From contig NZ_AUCN01000017.1 of the NCBI RefSeq assembly GCF_000429785.1, positions 124,001 to 188,000 on the forward strand: DNA of 64,000 bases, given 5' to 3'. The DNA is from Chitinibacter tainanensis DSM 15459 (lineage in GTDB: Bacteria; Pseudomonadota; Gammaproteobacteria; Burkholderiales; Chitinibacteraceae). Positions 47,742-56,210 of the stretch are shown here, piece by piece (positions within the stretch are counted from its first letter, which is position 1; each line of letters opens with the position of its first letter). Made by a program: the position numbers and the translations under genes. A model generated the notes under the pieces. That model was given only the letters and a program-made list of their open reading frames with translations. It did not search any database and was not told the origin of the DNA.

Positions 47742-50150
47742 ATGCGGCGCATGACCCAGCCCACGATTTCATCCTTGCTGCAGCCCATGGTGGCGCAAAT
47801 CCACCGGCGGGTATTTACCGATCGCTTTGAAGCGTTTAACGATTGCGAGGCCGGTTTTCGCCTCGCGCGGGCGATGCACGATCATGCCGCATTTATCGCC
47901 ATCGCGATTGATTATGGCTTGGTGATTGATCAGCACGGCTATCCGGATGCCAGCATCAGTATTTTGTATGAAGCGCTACAACTGGCGCAGAGCTATCACC
48001 TATTTCATGACGAGGCGCGCCTGCTGAATGTGATTGGCCGCGCGGTCTATACCCGGGCGGAATACCGGCGCGCGATGCAGGCCTGGGCGCATTGCCTGGA
48101 AGTGGCGGCGCTGGCCGATGATCAGGTGAGCTGGACGTGGGCCAAGCTGGGCATCGCACAAATCTACGATGCGCTGAATGACAATCACACTGCCGTGATT
48201 TTGCTGCGCCAGGCTGAGGCCCGCGGCCGGCCGCTGGGCGACGATATGCTGTTGCTGAATATCTTGCTCAATCTTGGGGTGAATCTGTATCACATCGCCG
48301 ATCTGCCGGCGGCATTGAGTGTGTATCAGGAATCTTTGCAGCTGGCGGAGCGCCTGCAACATCTGGATGATCTCGGCGAAATTTTATTCCGGATCGCCGA
48401 AGTCGAACTGGCGCAGCACAACATCGCTGCGGCTTTACAGAACCTAGATGAAGCGCAACGCATATGCGAGCAATCGCATCATATGTGGGCGCTGGCGAAT
48501 ATTCATGGCGTGCGCGCGCAGGCGCTGGCTGAGCAGGATAAGTTGCAGGAAGCACTGCTGGAAGTCGCGGTCGGGATTGATTACGCCACGCGCTCCGGCT
48601 CGGCGCATATTCAAATGCGCTTGCTGGAATTGCAATCCACTTTGGCCGAGCGTAATCAAGACGCCAGCCTCACCTTGGCGGCGTACAAAGCTGCGATGGC
48701 GCTGCGCGAGCAGATTAGCCCACATGATTACCGGCAGCAACTCACCGAGCTGGAAGACCTGGCCGGGCTGCGCCCCAGCCCGGGGCGGATCTTGCTGGAG
48801 CTGGCCAATCACCCGCAGCTCGAGCATTGCGAGCTAGCGGCGCTGGCGCAGCTCTTGTGCGAAACCGCCTGCCAAATCATGCCCAAGGTCCTGGCCCGCT
48901 ATGCGGCTTTTGAGCCGGATTTGCAGCAATTTTCGGTGATTTTTGGCCAAGCCGAGTTAGAGCGGCTAGCCTTACCGTCGCGGCTACTCAATAGCCTGCG
49001 GCAGGGGGAAATGACGGTGGCACATAATGCGCAACACCATCAGCTGACCTGGGAATGCTATGAGCGTTTGTTTCAGGCACGGCAGGTGTTGTCGGTATTA
49101 ATCGTGCCCTTGCGGCTGAACGAAAGCCTATATGGCGCGCTGCTGATTGAGCATCCGGGTAGTATTAAAAACTGGTCGGTGGATGAAGTGCAGCAGGCCA
49201 ATCAGCTGGCGATAATCGGCACCCGGGCGCTGGCCAATATCGAGCGGCAGATTTTTCAGGCCGATATTGCCCGCCTGAATGCCAAGCTGCAGCAGAGCAA
49301 CACCGAGCTTGAGCAACGGGTGGTGGAGCGCACGCTGGAGTTGCAAAAAGCCATGGCCCACTTGGTTGAGTCTGAAAAATTGGCCTCGCTGGGTAATTTG
49401 GTGGCCGGTTTTGCGCATGAACTGAACACCCCCCTGGGCACGACGCTAACCGCTGCGAGTACCTTGCTGGAGAAAAACCGCGAAATTCTGGGGGCGGTGA
49501 ATGAGGGCGCGATGAAACGCTCGCTGCTGATGCAATATCTGGATGAAAGCAGCATGATCGCTGAGCTGGTTGAGCGCAACGCCCGCCGTGCCAGTAATCT
49601 GATTGCCAATCTGAAACAGGTGGCGGTGGATACCGCTTCTAGCAAGCGGCGCGATTTCGATTTGCGCCAAGTGATCGAGGAAACGATCGCCGCGCAGGCC
49701 GTTAATTTGCGACATAAAAATGTGCGGATTGAAAATCGGATTCCGGCCGGGCTACAGTTGCTGAGCTACCCCGGCGCGCTAGAGCAAATTATCAGTAACT
49801 TTATTCATAACTCCTTGGTGCATGCCTTTACCCCGGAACAGGAAGGGCAGATTGTGCTGGATGGCCGGATGCTGAATGCTCAGCAAATTGAGCTGAGTTA
49901 TCGCGACAATGGTTGCGGCATCCCCGACGCCATCAAAAAACGGGTGTTTGACCCCTTTTTTACTACCCGTTTTGGACACGGCGGCAGTGGTCTGGGCTTG
50001 TATCTGGTGTATTCGCTGGTCAATGGCACTTTGGGTGGCGTGCTAGAGCTGCAAGATGCACCCGCTGGTGGGGTATGGTTTAGCTTGCGCCTGCCGGTGG
50101 AAGCTCCGGCCGAGCAAGGGGCGCATGGCAGCCTGTATAGCGGTAGCTGA
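47742..50150 (+). CDS. Soluble TPR-GAF histidine kinase
   Basis: An 802-residue cytoplasmic kinase. Residues about 30-330 are tetratricopeptide repeats (LLNVIGRAVYTRAEYRRAM, ILLNLGVNLYHIADLPAAL), about 345-515 a GAF-like domain (LSVLIVPLRLNESLYGALLIEH), then a coiled coil, a HisKA-type segment with His in GNLVAGFAHELNTPLGT near 559 and an HATPase domain (NFIHNSLVHAF, GCGIPDAIKKRVFDPFFTTRF, GGSGLGLYLVYSLV). No receiver or transmembrane segment. The partner regulator is unlinked. The ATG at 47742 or the one at 47751 could be the start. Confidence 0.9.
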   Translation: MRRMTQPTISSLLQPMVAQIHRRVFTDRFEAFNDCEAGFRLARAMHDHAAFIAIAIDYGLVIDQHGYPDASISILYEALQLAQSYHLFHDEARLLNVIGRAVYTRAEYRRAMQAWAHCLEVAALADDQVSWTWAKLGIAQIYDALNDNHTAVILLRQAEARGRPLGDDMLLLNILLNLGVNLYHIADLPAALSVYQESLQLAERLQHLDDLGEILFRIAEVELAQHNIAAALQNLDEAQRICEQSHHMWALANIHGVRAQALAEQDKLQEALLEVAVGIDYATRSGSAHIQMRLLELQSTLAERNQDASLTLAAYKAAMALREQISPHDYRQQLTELEDLAGLRPSPGRILLELANHPQLEHCELAALAQLLCETACQIMPKVLARYAAFEPDLQQFSVIFGQAELERLALPSRLLNSLRQGEMTVAHNAQHHQLTWECYERLFQARQVLSVLIVPLRLNESLYGALLIEHPGSIKNWSVDEVQQANQLAIIGTRALANIERQIFQADIARLNAKLQQSNTELEQRVVERTLELQKAMAHLVESEKLASLGNLVAGFAHELNTPLGTTLTAASTLLEKNREILGAVNEGAMKRSLLMQYLDESSMIAELVERNARRASNLIANLKQVAVDTASSKRRDFDLRQVIEETIAAQAVNLRHKNVRIENRIPAGLQLLSYPGALEQIISNFIHNSLVHAFTPEQEGQIVLDGRMLNAQQIELSYRDNGCGIPDAIKKRVFDPFFTTRFGHGGSGLGLYLVYSLVNGTLGGVLELQDAPAGGVWFSLRLPVEAPAEQGAHGSLYSGS

Positions 50151-50174
50151 TGCAGTGCTAGCGCTGCAAATGAA

Positions 50175-50195
50175 AACGGAGCCTCGCGGCTCCGT
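50175..50195 (+). terminator. Terminator after the TPR-GAF kinase
   Basis: AACGGAGCC pairs with GGCTCCGTT around the short loop, 24 bases after the stop. The T tract is weak (TGTTA). Confidence 0.55.
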
Positions 50196-50232
50196 TGTTA
50201 CTTCAATCATTCAGGGCTTGTTTTGGCCATAC

Positions 50233-50376
50233 CTACCGATAAGGTTCCGCGATCTCCAATGCGAGATTTCTCTCGTCGTCGTGGTCTAATTTGGCAGGGT
50301 TTTTAAAGGCCCGGAACAAGTTCATCAACGCATCGTTGACCGTACTCGCTAAGCCTTCCATGAAGTTGATTCGCAT
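50233..50376 (-). CDS. 47-residue protein of unknown function with structured leader
   Basis: The frame from the ATG at 50376 gives 47 residues: MRINFMEGLASTVNDALMNL, then FRAFKNPAKLDHDDERNLAL, then EIAEPYR. AAGGAG lies seven bases before the ATG, a strong ribosome site, which is why a short gene is preferred over the 103-codon frame that begins at 50544. The N-terminal half is an amphipathic helix, the C-terminal half is acidic. Very small DUF1127-type proteins have a vaguely similar DDR-x-L ending, but no family is claimed. It lies downstream of the kinase in the opposite direction, behind a hairpin-rich leader. Confidence 0.5.
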   Translation of the reverse strand: MRINFMEGLASTVNDALMNLFRAFKNPAKLDHDDERNLALEIAEPYR

Positions 50377-50433
50377 AACGAACTCCTTGAAGGTTTCACT
50401 ATCTACGTCGCTGATTTTGCTGACAGGTGCCGC

Positions 50434-50548
50434 CCCGTGTTTCCAACGGGCAGCTCGTTGCAGGAGTGTCGTCTCCTGCCTCGCCAGCACTGCGGTGCCG
50501 GCCTGTTGGCACAACCGTACGTGCTGCCGTAACCCCATTGTCACGGCA
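50434..50548 (-). promoter_or_regulatory. Five-hairpin leader upstream of the 47-residue gene
   Basis: Five hairpins follow one another: TGCCGTGAC/GTTACGGCA (50525-50548), GCAC/GTGC (50509-50524), GCCGGCAC/GTGCTGGC (50483-50502, loop CGCA), GCAGGAG/CTCCTGC (50460-50479) and CCCGT/ACGGG (50434-50450). The coding frame stays open through them, so a longer protein cannot be fully excluded. No known riboswitch was recognised. Confidence 0.5.
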
Positions 50549-50615
50549 ACGAAACCAATTTAGCACTTCGCCGCAGAGTTATACAAGTAGGGTTTACAGA
50601 AAAAACGGCCTTACA

Positions 50616-51044
50616 TCATGCGTTTAGCGGCATGAGCCTAACTGGCGTGCCCTGTAGTGGGCAGCCTAGCGCTTGCAGGCGGGTGCGATTTTCATCGCTG
50701 AGTAAACTGGGGGGGAGGCGGACCAAATAATCGGCAAAATTCTGGGCGCTATGCTCGCTCAGGTGAGGAATCAGGTGATCAATAAAAAAGATGCGTGGTG
50801 CATCGCACAGACGAGGTGAGAGCTGATTAAGCAAGGTAATCGGGGCGTCGCGCAGAAGATACCAATCCTGTTCATGTACAATCAGCGCATGCAGCAGCGC
50901 GCCCCAGCCAAGCTGGCCCACCACCGTTTGTGGTGATACCGCAATAATGCCGCAAACCAGCTCGGGTGCATGCAGCAAGGTATTAAGCTGCGTGAGAGTG
51001 CGCTGGCAATTGCTGTGCTGAATTTCAATCAGGTGCCGAAGCAT
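50616..51044 (-). CDS. Hypothetical protein, 142 residues
   Basis: A soluble protein starting MLRHLIEIQHSNCQRTLTQL, with a hydrophobic strand-like core (VCGIIAVSPQTVVGQLGWGALLHALIVHEQDWYLL) that resembles a nucleotide-binding or ATPase-like fragment but has no motif I can name. It ends convergent with nothing and is divergent from the Nudix gene 82 bases away. No good ribosome site is seen, and coding use is normal for the window, so I call it with moderate confidence. Confidence 0.55.
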   Translation of the reverse strand: MLRHLIEIQHSNCQRTLTQLNTLLHAPELVCGIIAVSPQTVVGQLGWGALLHALIVHEQDWYLLRDAPITLLNQLSPRLCDAPRIFFIDHLIPHLSEHSAQNFADYLVRLPPSLLSDENRTRLQALGCPLQGTPVRLMPLNA

Positions 51045-51125
51045 GGCAGGCGTAAAGCTGACGAATTGATACGATCAAAGCATTGCTTATGGTTGGTATT
51101 TTGCAAGTTAAATCAGAGATTTTTG

Positions 51126-52082
51126 ATGATGAGCGTTAAGAAAGTCACTCGCGTCGCTGCCGGGATATTAGTACGCCCAGATGGACAGTTTCTACTCTCC
51201 AGCCGACCCGCCGGCAAAGTGTACGCAGGCTACTGGGAATTCCCCGGTGGCAAGCTTGAAGAAAACGAAAGCGCTTTGGCTGCGCTACAACGCGAATTGC
51301 ATGAAGAGCTAGGTATTCGTGTGACTGCTGCGCGCCCCTGGATTTGCCAGCGATTTGAATATCCGCATGCCACGGTGGAATTACGCTTTTTTATCGTCAC
51401 GGCTTGGGAAGGCGAGTTGCATAGCCGCGAGGCGCAACAGTTTGCTTGGCAGCGGGTAGGGCAGCTGACGCAGTCGCCGATTTTGCCGGCCAATGGCCCA
51501 ATCCTGCGCGGCTTAGCACTGCCCCAACGTTTGCTGATTTCGCCGGGGGCTACCCTGCCAGCGGCGCAGTGGCTGACGAAGATGGCGCATTATTGGCAAA
51601 CCGAGCCGGCTTGGCTGGTGCTGCGCGAACCGCAATGCTCGGAGGAAGAGTATCGAGCCTTGTTTACACAACTGCTACAGATACCGCGGCCGCATGGCGG
51701 AAAGCTGCTGGTGCACGGCCCGCATGGTGCGAGTTATGCAGGTGAAGCAGATGGTTGGCATTTAACGTCGACACAATTAAGTGCGCTGGATCAGCGCCCG
51801 CGTGGCTTTGATTGGATTGGCGCCTCTTGCCACAATGAGTCGCAGCTGGCGGCAGCGAACCAATTAGGGCTTGATTACACCCTTCTTGGGCATGTGGCGA
51901 GTACCGCTAGCCACCCGCAGCAGCCTCCACTCGGATGGGAAGAGTTCACTCGCTTACTGGCCTTGGGCTGGGCGGCGCCGTGTTACGCGATTGGTGGGCA
52001 AAGAGTGAGCACGCTACCGCAAGCTCACGCAGCCGGCGCGCATGGGGTTGCGGTGCTGCGTGATGCTTGGATTAGCGAATGA
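51126..52082 (+). CDS. Nudix hydrolase with ThiE-like C-terminal domain
   Basis: A 318-residue two-domain protein. The Nudix box GGKLEENESALAALQRELHEELGI lies near residue 40-63 and the MutT-like domain (about 1-135) should remove oxidised nucleotides such as 8-oxo-dGTP. The C-terminal domain (about 165-318, DWIGASCHNESQLAAANQLGLDYTLLGHV and HPQQPPLGWEEF) resembles a thiamine-phosphate-synthase barrel, a usual fusion in betaproteobacteria. Start ATG at 51126, or the next codon. Its TGA overlaps the ATG of the next gene (ATGA), so the genes are translationally coupled. Confidence 0.9.
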   Translation: MMSVKKVTRVAAGILVRPDGQFLLSSRPAGKVYAGYWEFPGGKLEENESALAALQRELHEELGIRVTAARPWICQRFEYPHATVELRFFIVTAWEGELHSREAQQFAWQRVGQLTQSPILPANGPILRGLALPQRLLISPGATLPAAQWLTKMAHYWQTEPAWLVLREPQCSEEEYRALFTQLLQIPRPHGGKLLVHGPHGASYAGEADGWHLTSTQLSALDQRPRGFDWIGASCHNESQLAAANQLGLDYTLLGHVASTASHPQQPPLGWEEFTRLLALGWAAPCYAIGGQRVSTLPQAHAAGAHGVAVLRDAWISE

Positions 52083-52528
52083 CAACGCGTAAGCAATGGT
52101 TGGCGTTGCTAGTGGCTGCACTGGGCATGATTGGGCTTTATACCTGGCTTGGGCCGCGTAACGTGGCGGCTACGCCATCGATACGCGTGGATTGCCCCAG
52201 TCTGGCTAAGGCGTGTGAGGTGCAACGACCCAACTTGCCCCCGATCCGCTTGCAGGTTGTTGGCGGCGTGCCTGCGCAGGGGCAGTTTACTTTGCAACTT
52301 TCCGGCGCCCAGCAGGCCGCGAGTGCCAGCTGGCAGATGAGTGGCATGGAAATGGGTCCCAATCGCTATCAGCTACAAGCTCAAAGTGACGGCAGCTTTC
52401 GCGCGAGTATGGCTTTACCCATGTGCACCCAGCAGCGCCACGATTGGGTACTGCAGCTGAATATTGATGGGCAGCTCATTGAAGTGCTGACCAGTGTGCC
52501 GGGCACTGGGCAAGGCGCAGCAAAATGA
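52079..52528 (+). CDS. Membrane-anchored hypothetical protein, Met/Cys-containing
   Basis: A 149-residue protein with one N-terminal hydrophobic segment (residues 8-25), placing the rest in the periplasm. It has VDCPSLAKACEV, SGMEMGPNRYQL and LPMCTQQRHDW. The Met-x-Met and Cys spacing recalls periplasmic copper proteins of the SCO/PCuAC type, but no family is recognised. It overlaps the Nudix gene by four bases and is followed by the DUF4124/glutaredoxin gene, making a three-gene operon. Confidence 0.75.
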   Translation: MTTRKQWLALLVAALGMIGLYTWLGPRNVAATPSIRVDCPSLAKACEVQRPNLPPIRLQVVGGVPAQGQFTLQLSGAQQAASASWQMSGMEMGPNRYQLQAQSDGSFRASMALPMCTQQRHDWVLQLNIDGQLIEVLTSVPGTGQGAAK

Positions 52529-52566
52529 GCCACAATCAAGCCTAGGTGTGGATTGGAGTGGGCAAG

Positions 52567-53043
52567 ATGAAACGTGCACTACTACTGTGTTTGCTGGCAG
52601 CACCCGCGTTGGCGGGCAAAGTTTACCAATGGCGGGATGCCGATGGCCGGGTGTTTTATTCCGATCAGCCGCCGCCCAGTGTGCAATACACCGAGCGCAA
52701 AATCCGCCCCAATACGGTCGGGCAGGCAAGCCGGGCGAGCAGTGTTGATCAGGCTAACAATGAAACACAGGTGGTGTTGTGGGTGAGTGCGAGCTGTGAA
52801 CCCGCCTGTTCACAAGCGCTAGAACTGCTGGATCGGCGTGGTGTGCAATATGATGTCCGCAATGTGGATCCGGCCAATGAAAAAAGTATGCTGGCTTTTT
52901 TCAACGTGGTCGGCACGATGCAGGCCCGCCCGCCTGTGCTGCAATTGGGTAAGGAAGTTTTGAAAGAATTTAATAGCCCGCTCTGGCAAGCCGCCCTGTC
53001 CAAGGCGGGCTATGGCATCAAAAATACACCAGCCAAAAAATAA
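52567..53043 (+). CDS. Exported protein: DUF4124 domain plus glutaredoxin-like domain
   Basis: A 158-residue protein with a Sec signal (MKRALLLCLLAAPALA), a DUF4124 domain (KVYQWRDADGRVFYSDQPPP, residues about 18-60) and a thioredoxin-fold domain (VVLWVSASCEPACSQALELLDRRGV) holding a CEPAC pair at about residue 78. It may act on cysteine pairs in the periplasm. I start at the ATG at 52567, where the signal begins; the frame opens seven codons earlier. Last gene of the Nudix operon. Confidence 0.85.
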   Translation: MKRALLLCLLAAPALAGKVYQWRDADGRVFYSDQPPPSVQYTERKIRPNTVGQASRASSVDQANNETQVVLWVSASCEPACSQALELLDRRGVQYDVRNVDPANEKSMLAFFNVVGTMQARPPVLQLGKEVLKEFNSPLWQAALSKAGYGIKNTPAKK

Positions 53044-53076
53044 GCCGGGCGCTGAGTGTCAATCCCGGCTAATGGT

Positions 53077-53673
53077 TTACTGCTGATTTAGCTCTTTGCT
53101 CACCGAGTATTTAGACCCTGCGACCGTCGCTTCGGCCATCAAGCCATTTTCGGTAATCTGATAGATATAAATTCCATCCGCGATGCGTTTTGCTCCCGCA
53201 ATCCCTGCGCCTTTATCGTGCGCTTTGGCGGCTGCCGTCGCGGTTGCATCTGCTGCCCACCCTTGCGTTATGAATTGCTCATAGGTTTTGGCATCGGTAA
53301 AGACCAGCACTTCACGGGTTTCTTTGCCACCCAATCCCAGACCGACTTTACCTTGCAACATGGTCATATAAGTCGCTTTGCCTTGCCGATAAGCGGCGCC
53401 TTCACCGCCGCCGGCCCCCAAGAAAAAGACCGTGACGCCACCGGTTTTAAAAACTGCATAACCCGCGGCTTTTGCAATTTGAGCTTTGGCTTGCGGGTAC
53501 TTTTGATAAATCAACTTGAGCGTACTTTGCGTATTGCGATCAATATTGGCCCGCCGCTCAGCGGGCGTCGCCTGTTTGGCGCTGGTGCTGCTTGGGTTGG
53601 TAGGCTGTTCGGCGGCATACAGCGGGGTGATCAGGCTGACTGCAACTAGGGGAAGGCACATGCGCTTTAACAT
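53077..53673 (-). CDS. SYLF-domain lipid-binding protein
   Basis: A 198-residue exported protein with a Sec signal (MLKRMCLPLVAVSLITPLYA, cleavage near AA). The SYLF/Ysc84-type domain is seen in KAAGYAVFKTGGVTVFFLGAGGGEGAAY and GKVGLGLGGKETREVLVFTDAKTYEQFI. Such domains bind phosphoinositides or other lipids in eukaryotes; in bacteria the role is unknown. AGGAG seven bases upstream selects the ATG at 53673; the longer frame is not supported. It is convergent with the DUF4124 gene. Confidence 0.87.
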   Translation of the reverse strand: MLKRMCLPLVAVSLITPLYAAEQPTNPSSTSAKQATPAERRANIDRNTQSTLKLIYQKYPQAKAQIAKAAGYAVFKTGGVTVFFLGAGGGEGAAYRQGKATYMTMLQGKVGLGLGGKETREVLVFTDAKTYEQFITQGWAADATATAAAKAHDKGAGIAGAKRIADGIYIYQITENGLMAEATVAGSKYSVSKELNQQ

Positions 53674-53955
53674 GGAGGATCTCCTGTTAGTCGGTGAATA
53701 GTGAGTATCGTTAGCAAGCTTGGCTAAACCAACTGGAATATTCACATCATCGCTGCGCAATAAAACAAATCCATGACAAACTGACAAGACTGACACTGGT
53801 TTTACGATGAAACTGAGGGTGTAGTGTGAAGCGAATCATGCTTGCTGTCAGCCCAACTCCCCTTGGGAGGCATATTTCATGCACAATAAGGGGATTTTGT
53901 AATTAAACCCGCGTGTCATGAACTGAAGGCGCGGGTAAAGCTGGGTAATCACGGA

Positions 53956-54723
53956 ATGAAAATTGCATGCTGGAATGTGAACTCACTCAAAGTTCGCTTA
54001 CCGCAGGTCTTGGATTGGTTACAAGCCAATCCGGAGGTGACTGCGCTCTGCCTGCAGGAAACCAAAATGGATGATCCGGTCTTTCCGGCCGAAGAAATTC
54101 GTGCGGCGGGATTTGAGGTCGCTTTTGCGGGGCAAAAAACCTATAACGGCGTGGCGATTATTGCCCGCGCACCGATTGAAGATGTGGTGATCAATATCCC
54201 CGGCTTTGATGATCCGCAAAAACGCGTGATCACGGCCACGGTCAATGGGGTGCGGCTGGTTGGGGCGTATATTCCTAATGGCCAGGATCTGGAATCGGAT
54301 AAATACCCCTACAAACTGGCTTGGCTGAACGCGCTTACCGATTGGCTAGCCCAAGAATTACAGCAATATCCCCAGCTCGCTTTGCTAGGCGATTACAACA
54401 TCGCGCCGGAAGATCGGGATGTGCATGATATAAAGAAATGGGCGGGTGGCGTGTTGGTGTCGCCTGCCGAGCGCGAAGCCTTTCAACGCCTGCTCGATCT
54501 TGGGCTGGTAGATAGTTTCCGTCTGTTTGAACAAGCCGAGAAAGCCTTTAGCTGGTGGGATTACCGGGGCTTTTCCTTTAAGAAAAATGCGGGCTTGCGG
54601 ATTGATCACATTTTGTTATCGACCGCCCTGGCCCCGCGCTGTACCGCCTGTGTGATCGATGTTGAGCCACGCAAGCATGAGCGTCCATCCGATCACACGC
54701 CGGTCGTGGCGACTTTAAACTGA
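53956..54723 (+). CDS. xthA: Exodeoxyribonuclease III
   Basis: A 255-residue AP endonuclease/3'-5' exonuclease of base-excision repair. Motifs are [26 protein letters not shown] (metal-binding Glu), [20 protein letters not shown] (Asp-Asn) and [10 protein letters not shown] (Asp-His). Length and end match the family. The Crp-type regulator gene begins eight bases after the stop, suggesting one transcript. Confidence 0.96.
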   Translation: MKIACWNVNSLKVRLPQVLDWLQANPEVTALCLQETKMDDPVFPAEEIRAAGFEVAFAGQKTYNGVAIIARAPIEDVVINIPGFDDPQKRVITATVNGVRLVGAYIPNGQDLESDKYPYKLAWLNALTDWLAQELQQYPQLALLGDYNIAPEDRDVHDIKKWAGGVLVSPAEREAFQRLLDLGLVDSFRLFEQAEKAFSWWDYRGFSFKKNAGLRIDHILLSTALAPRCTACVIDVEPRKHERPSDHTPVVATLN

Positions 54724-54730
54724 GTACCCC

Positions 54731-55399
54731 ATGGATAAAGCAAGATTACTTTCCGGCAGCAGCCTGTTCTGCCAACTGAGCTATCAAGAACTGGCCGAGC
54801 TGGCCGAGCACGCTCAGTCGCGCCATGTTCGCACCCGCCAGATCGTGCTGGCACAAGGTGAGCGCAGTGATGAAATGTATGCCGTACTGCACGGCCGGCT
54901 GAAAGTCACGCGCAGTAACACTGAAGGCCGCGAGCTGACGCTGGCCATTTTGGAAGCGGGTGAAGTGTTTGGTGAGCTGGCCATGCTGGATGGCGGCGTA
55001 CGCACCGCCACCGTCGAGGCGCTCGAAGATTGCGAATTGCTGGTGCTGCAACGCGCAGTGGTGGATCAGTATCTGAACGCCCACCCGCTGGTGATGCGCT
55101 CTCTGATTCAGACATTGTGCGAACGTTTGCGGGCTGCGGATGAGCTGGTGCAAGACACTTTATTCCTGCCTTTGCCGCAGCGTCTGGCCAAAGTGCTGCG
55201 CCATCTGGCGCACAATCACGGTGATACCACTGAAGATGGCATTCGCATTGATTTGAAACTCACCCAGCAAGAATTGGCTAATTTTGTTGGCGCCACCCGT
55301 GAGAGTGTCAATAAACAGCTGAGCGCCTGGGAGACCCAGGGTTGGCTCTCTATGCGCGGGGGGTATATCTTGCTAAGCAAGATGGATCAACTGCCTTAA
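54731..55399 (+). CDS. Crp/Fnr-family transcription regulator
   Basis: A 222-residue regulator with an N-terminal cyclic-nucleotide-type sensor domain (about 10-130, EGRELTLAILEAGEVFGELAMLDGG) and a C-terminal winged helix (KLTQQELANFVGATRESVNKQLSAWE). It lacks the N-terminal Cys cluster of Fnr, so it is more Crp-like. Its effector is unknown. It starts just eight bases after xthA. A partial repeat (TAAGCTCATACC then GGGTAT) follows its stop. Confidence 0.9.
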   Translation: MDKARLLSGSSLFCQLSYQELAELAEHAQSRHVRTRQIVLAQGERSDEMYAVLHGRLKVTRSNTEGRELTLAILEAGEVFGELAMLDGGVRTATVEALEDCELLVLQRAVVDQYLNAHPLVMRSLIQTLCERLRAADELVQDTLFLPLPQRLAKVLRHLAHNHGDTTEDGIRIDLKLTQQELANFVGATRESVNKQLSAWETQGWLSMRGGYILLSKMDQLP

Positions 55400-55721
55400 G
55401 CTCATACCATGCAGGGTATCTTGCTGGCTGAGGCGCTGTGACACCCCTCACATCCAGCCAGTGGCCCTTGCCGTAGTCTAGCGTCCGCTGCCAACTTTCT
55501 GCGTTGGCCCGGGCGCTTTTTTACGCCCCTCGCTGGCTGATCAGCGGTCTAAAATTGGTCTTTATTAGGTATTAACCCTAATATGTCTTGGCTTTGTGTT
55601 GTAGTAATGCAGCAGTTTTGATTTGTAATCTACGTAAGTTGACTACGAAAAACCGTCTCTGGCTAAATCTGCGCTGTAAGCAATATTGCTGAATTATTAA
55701 AAAATAAACAAGGGGATAAAC
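55400..55721. other. 322-base intergenic region
   Basis: A partial copy of the repeat family (ATACC at 55404 and GGGTAT at 55414) follows the regulator stop, then a terminator at 55480-55521. The rest is AT-rich and probably carries the promoter of the YHS gene (a TTGACT at 55639 is the best -35, with no good -10). Confidence 0.5.
55480..55521 (+). terminator. Terminator of the xthA/Crp-type pair
   Basis: An outer AGCGTCCG/CGGGCGCT stem with one G-T pair encloses GCCAAC/GTTGGC, followed by six T. Long but well paired. Confidence 0.7.
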
Positions 55722-56204
55722 ATGGTAGGTCGATCTGTATCACGTGCTTTGCTGACAGCAGTCTTGGTAATGGGTGTTGCTCACCCAGCGGCACAGGCTT
55801 TTAACCCAAGCTCAGGTGCGCCAGTGAATATTGATGACAACGGGGTAGCGCTGCGTGGCTATGATCCAATGTCGTATTTCAGCGGCAAGCCGCAAGCCGG
55901 CGATAGCAGCCTGAAATTCAGCTACGAAGGTGCGACGTATTACTTTGCTAATCGCGACAATCTGAATAAATTCAAAGCCAACCCAGCGCAATACGCGCCG
56001 CGCTTTGGTGGTTTCTGCGCGCAAGCGGTCGCCAAAGAAAAGAAAGTCGATAGCGATCCACTGTCGTACAAAATTGTGGACGGCTATCTCTTTCTGACCG
56101 CAAAAAACGTGTACAAAGATTGGGTGGTGAATGTGGACGGCTACGTGAAGCAGGCCTATGTGCGCTGGCCTGACATCAAAAACGTACCGCCCAAAGGCCT
56201 TTAA
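55722..56204 (+). CDS. Exported YHS-domain protein
   Basis: A 160-residue protein with a Sec signal (MVGRSVSRALLTAVLVMGV, cleavage near AQA-FN). The YHS domain spans about 35-100: ALRGYDPMSYFSGKPQ, YYFANRDNLNKFKANPAQYAPRFGGFCA. Such domains are thought to bind metal ions. It stands alone, convergent with glmS. Its start is preceded by AAGGGGATAAAC, a fair ribosome site. Similar small YHS proteins are common in betaproteobacteria; the exact role is unknown. Confidence 0.85.
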   Translation: MVGRSVSRALLTAVLVMGVAHPAAQAFNPSSGAPVNIDDNGVALRGYDPMSYFSGKPQAGDSSLKFSYEGATYYFANRDNLNKFKANPAQYAPRFGGFCAQAVAKEKKVDSDPLSYKIVDGYLFLTAKNVYKDWVVNVDGYVKQAYVRWPDIKNVPPKGL

Positions 56205-56210
56205 GCCGCT

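Noticed and set aside
50390-50560. SAH or guanidine-II riboswitch for the five-hairpin leader
   Set aside because: A CTGCAACGAG match to the SAH motif lacks the rest of its core, and the hairpin loops lack the ACGR pattern of guanidine-II.
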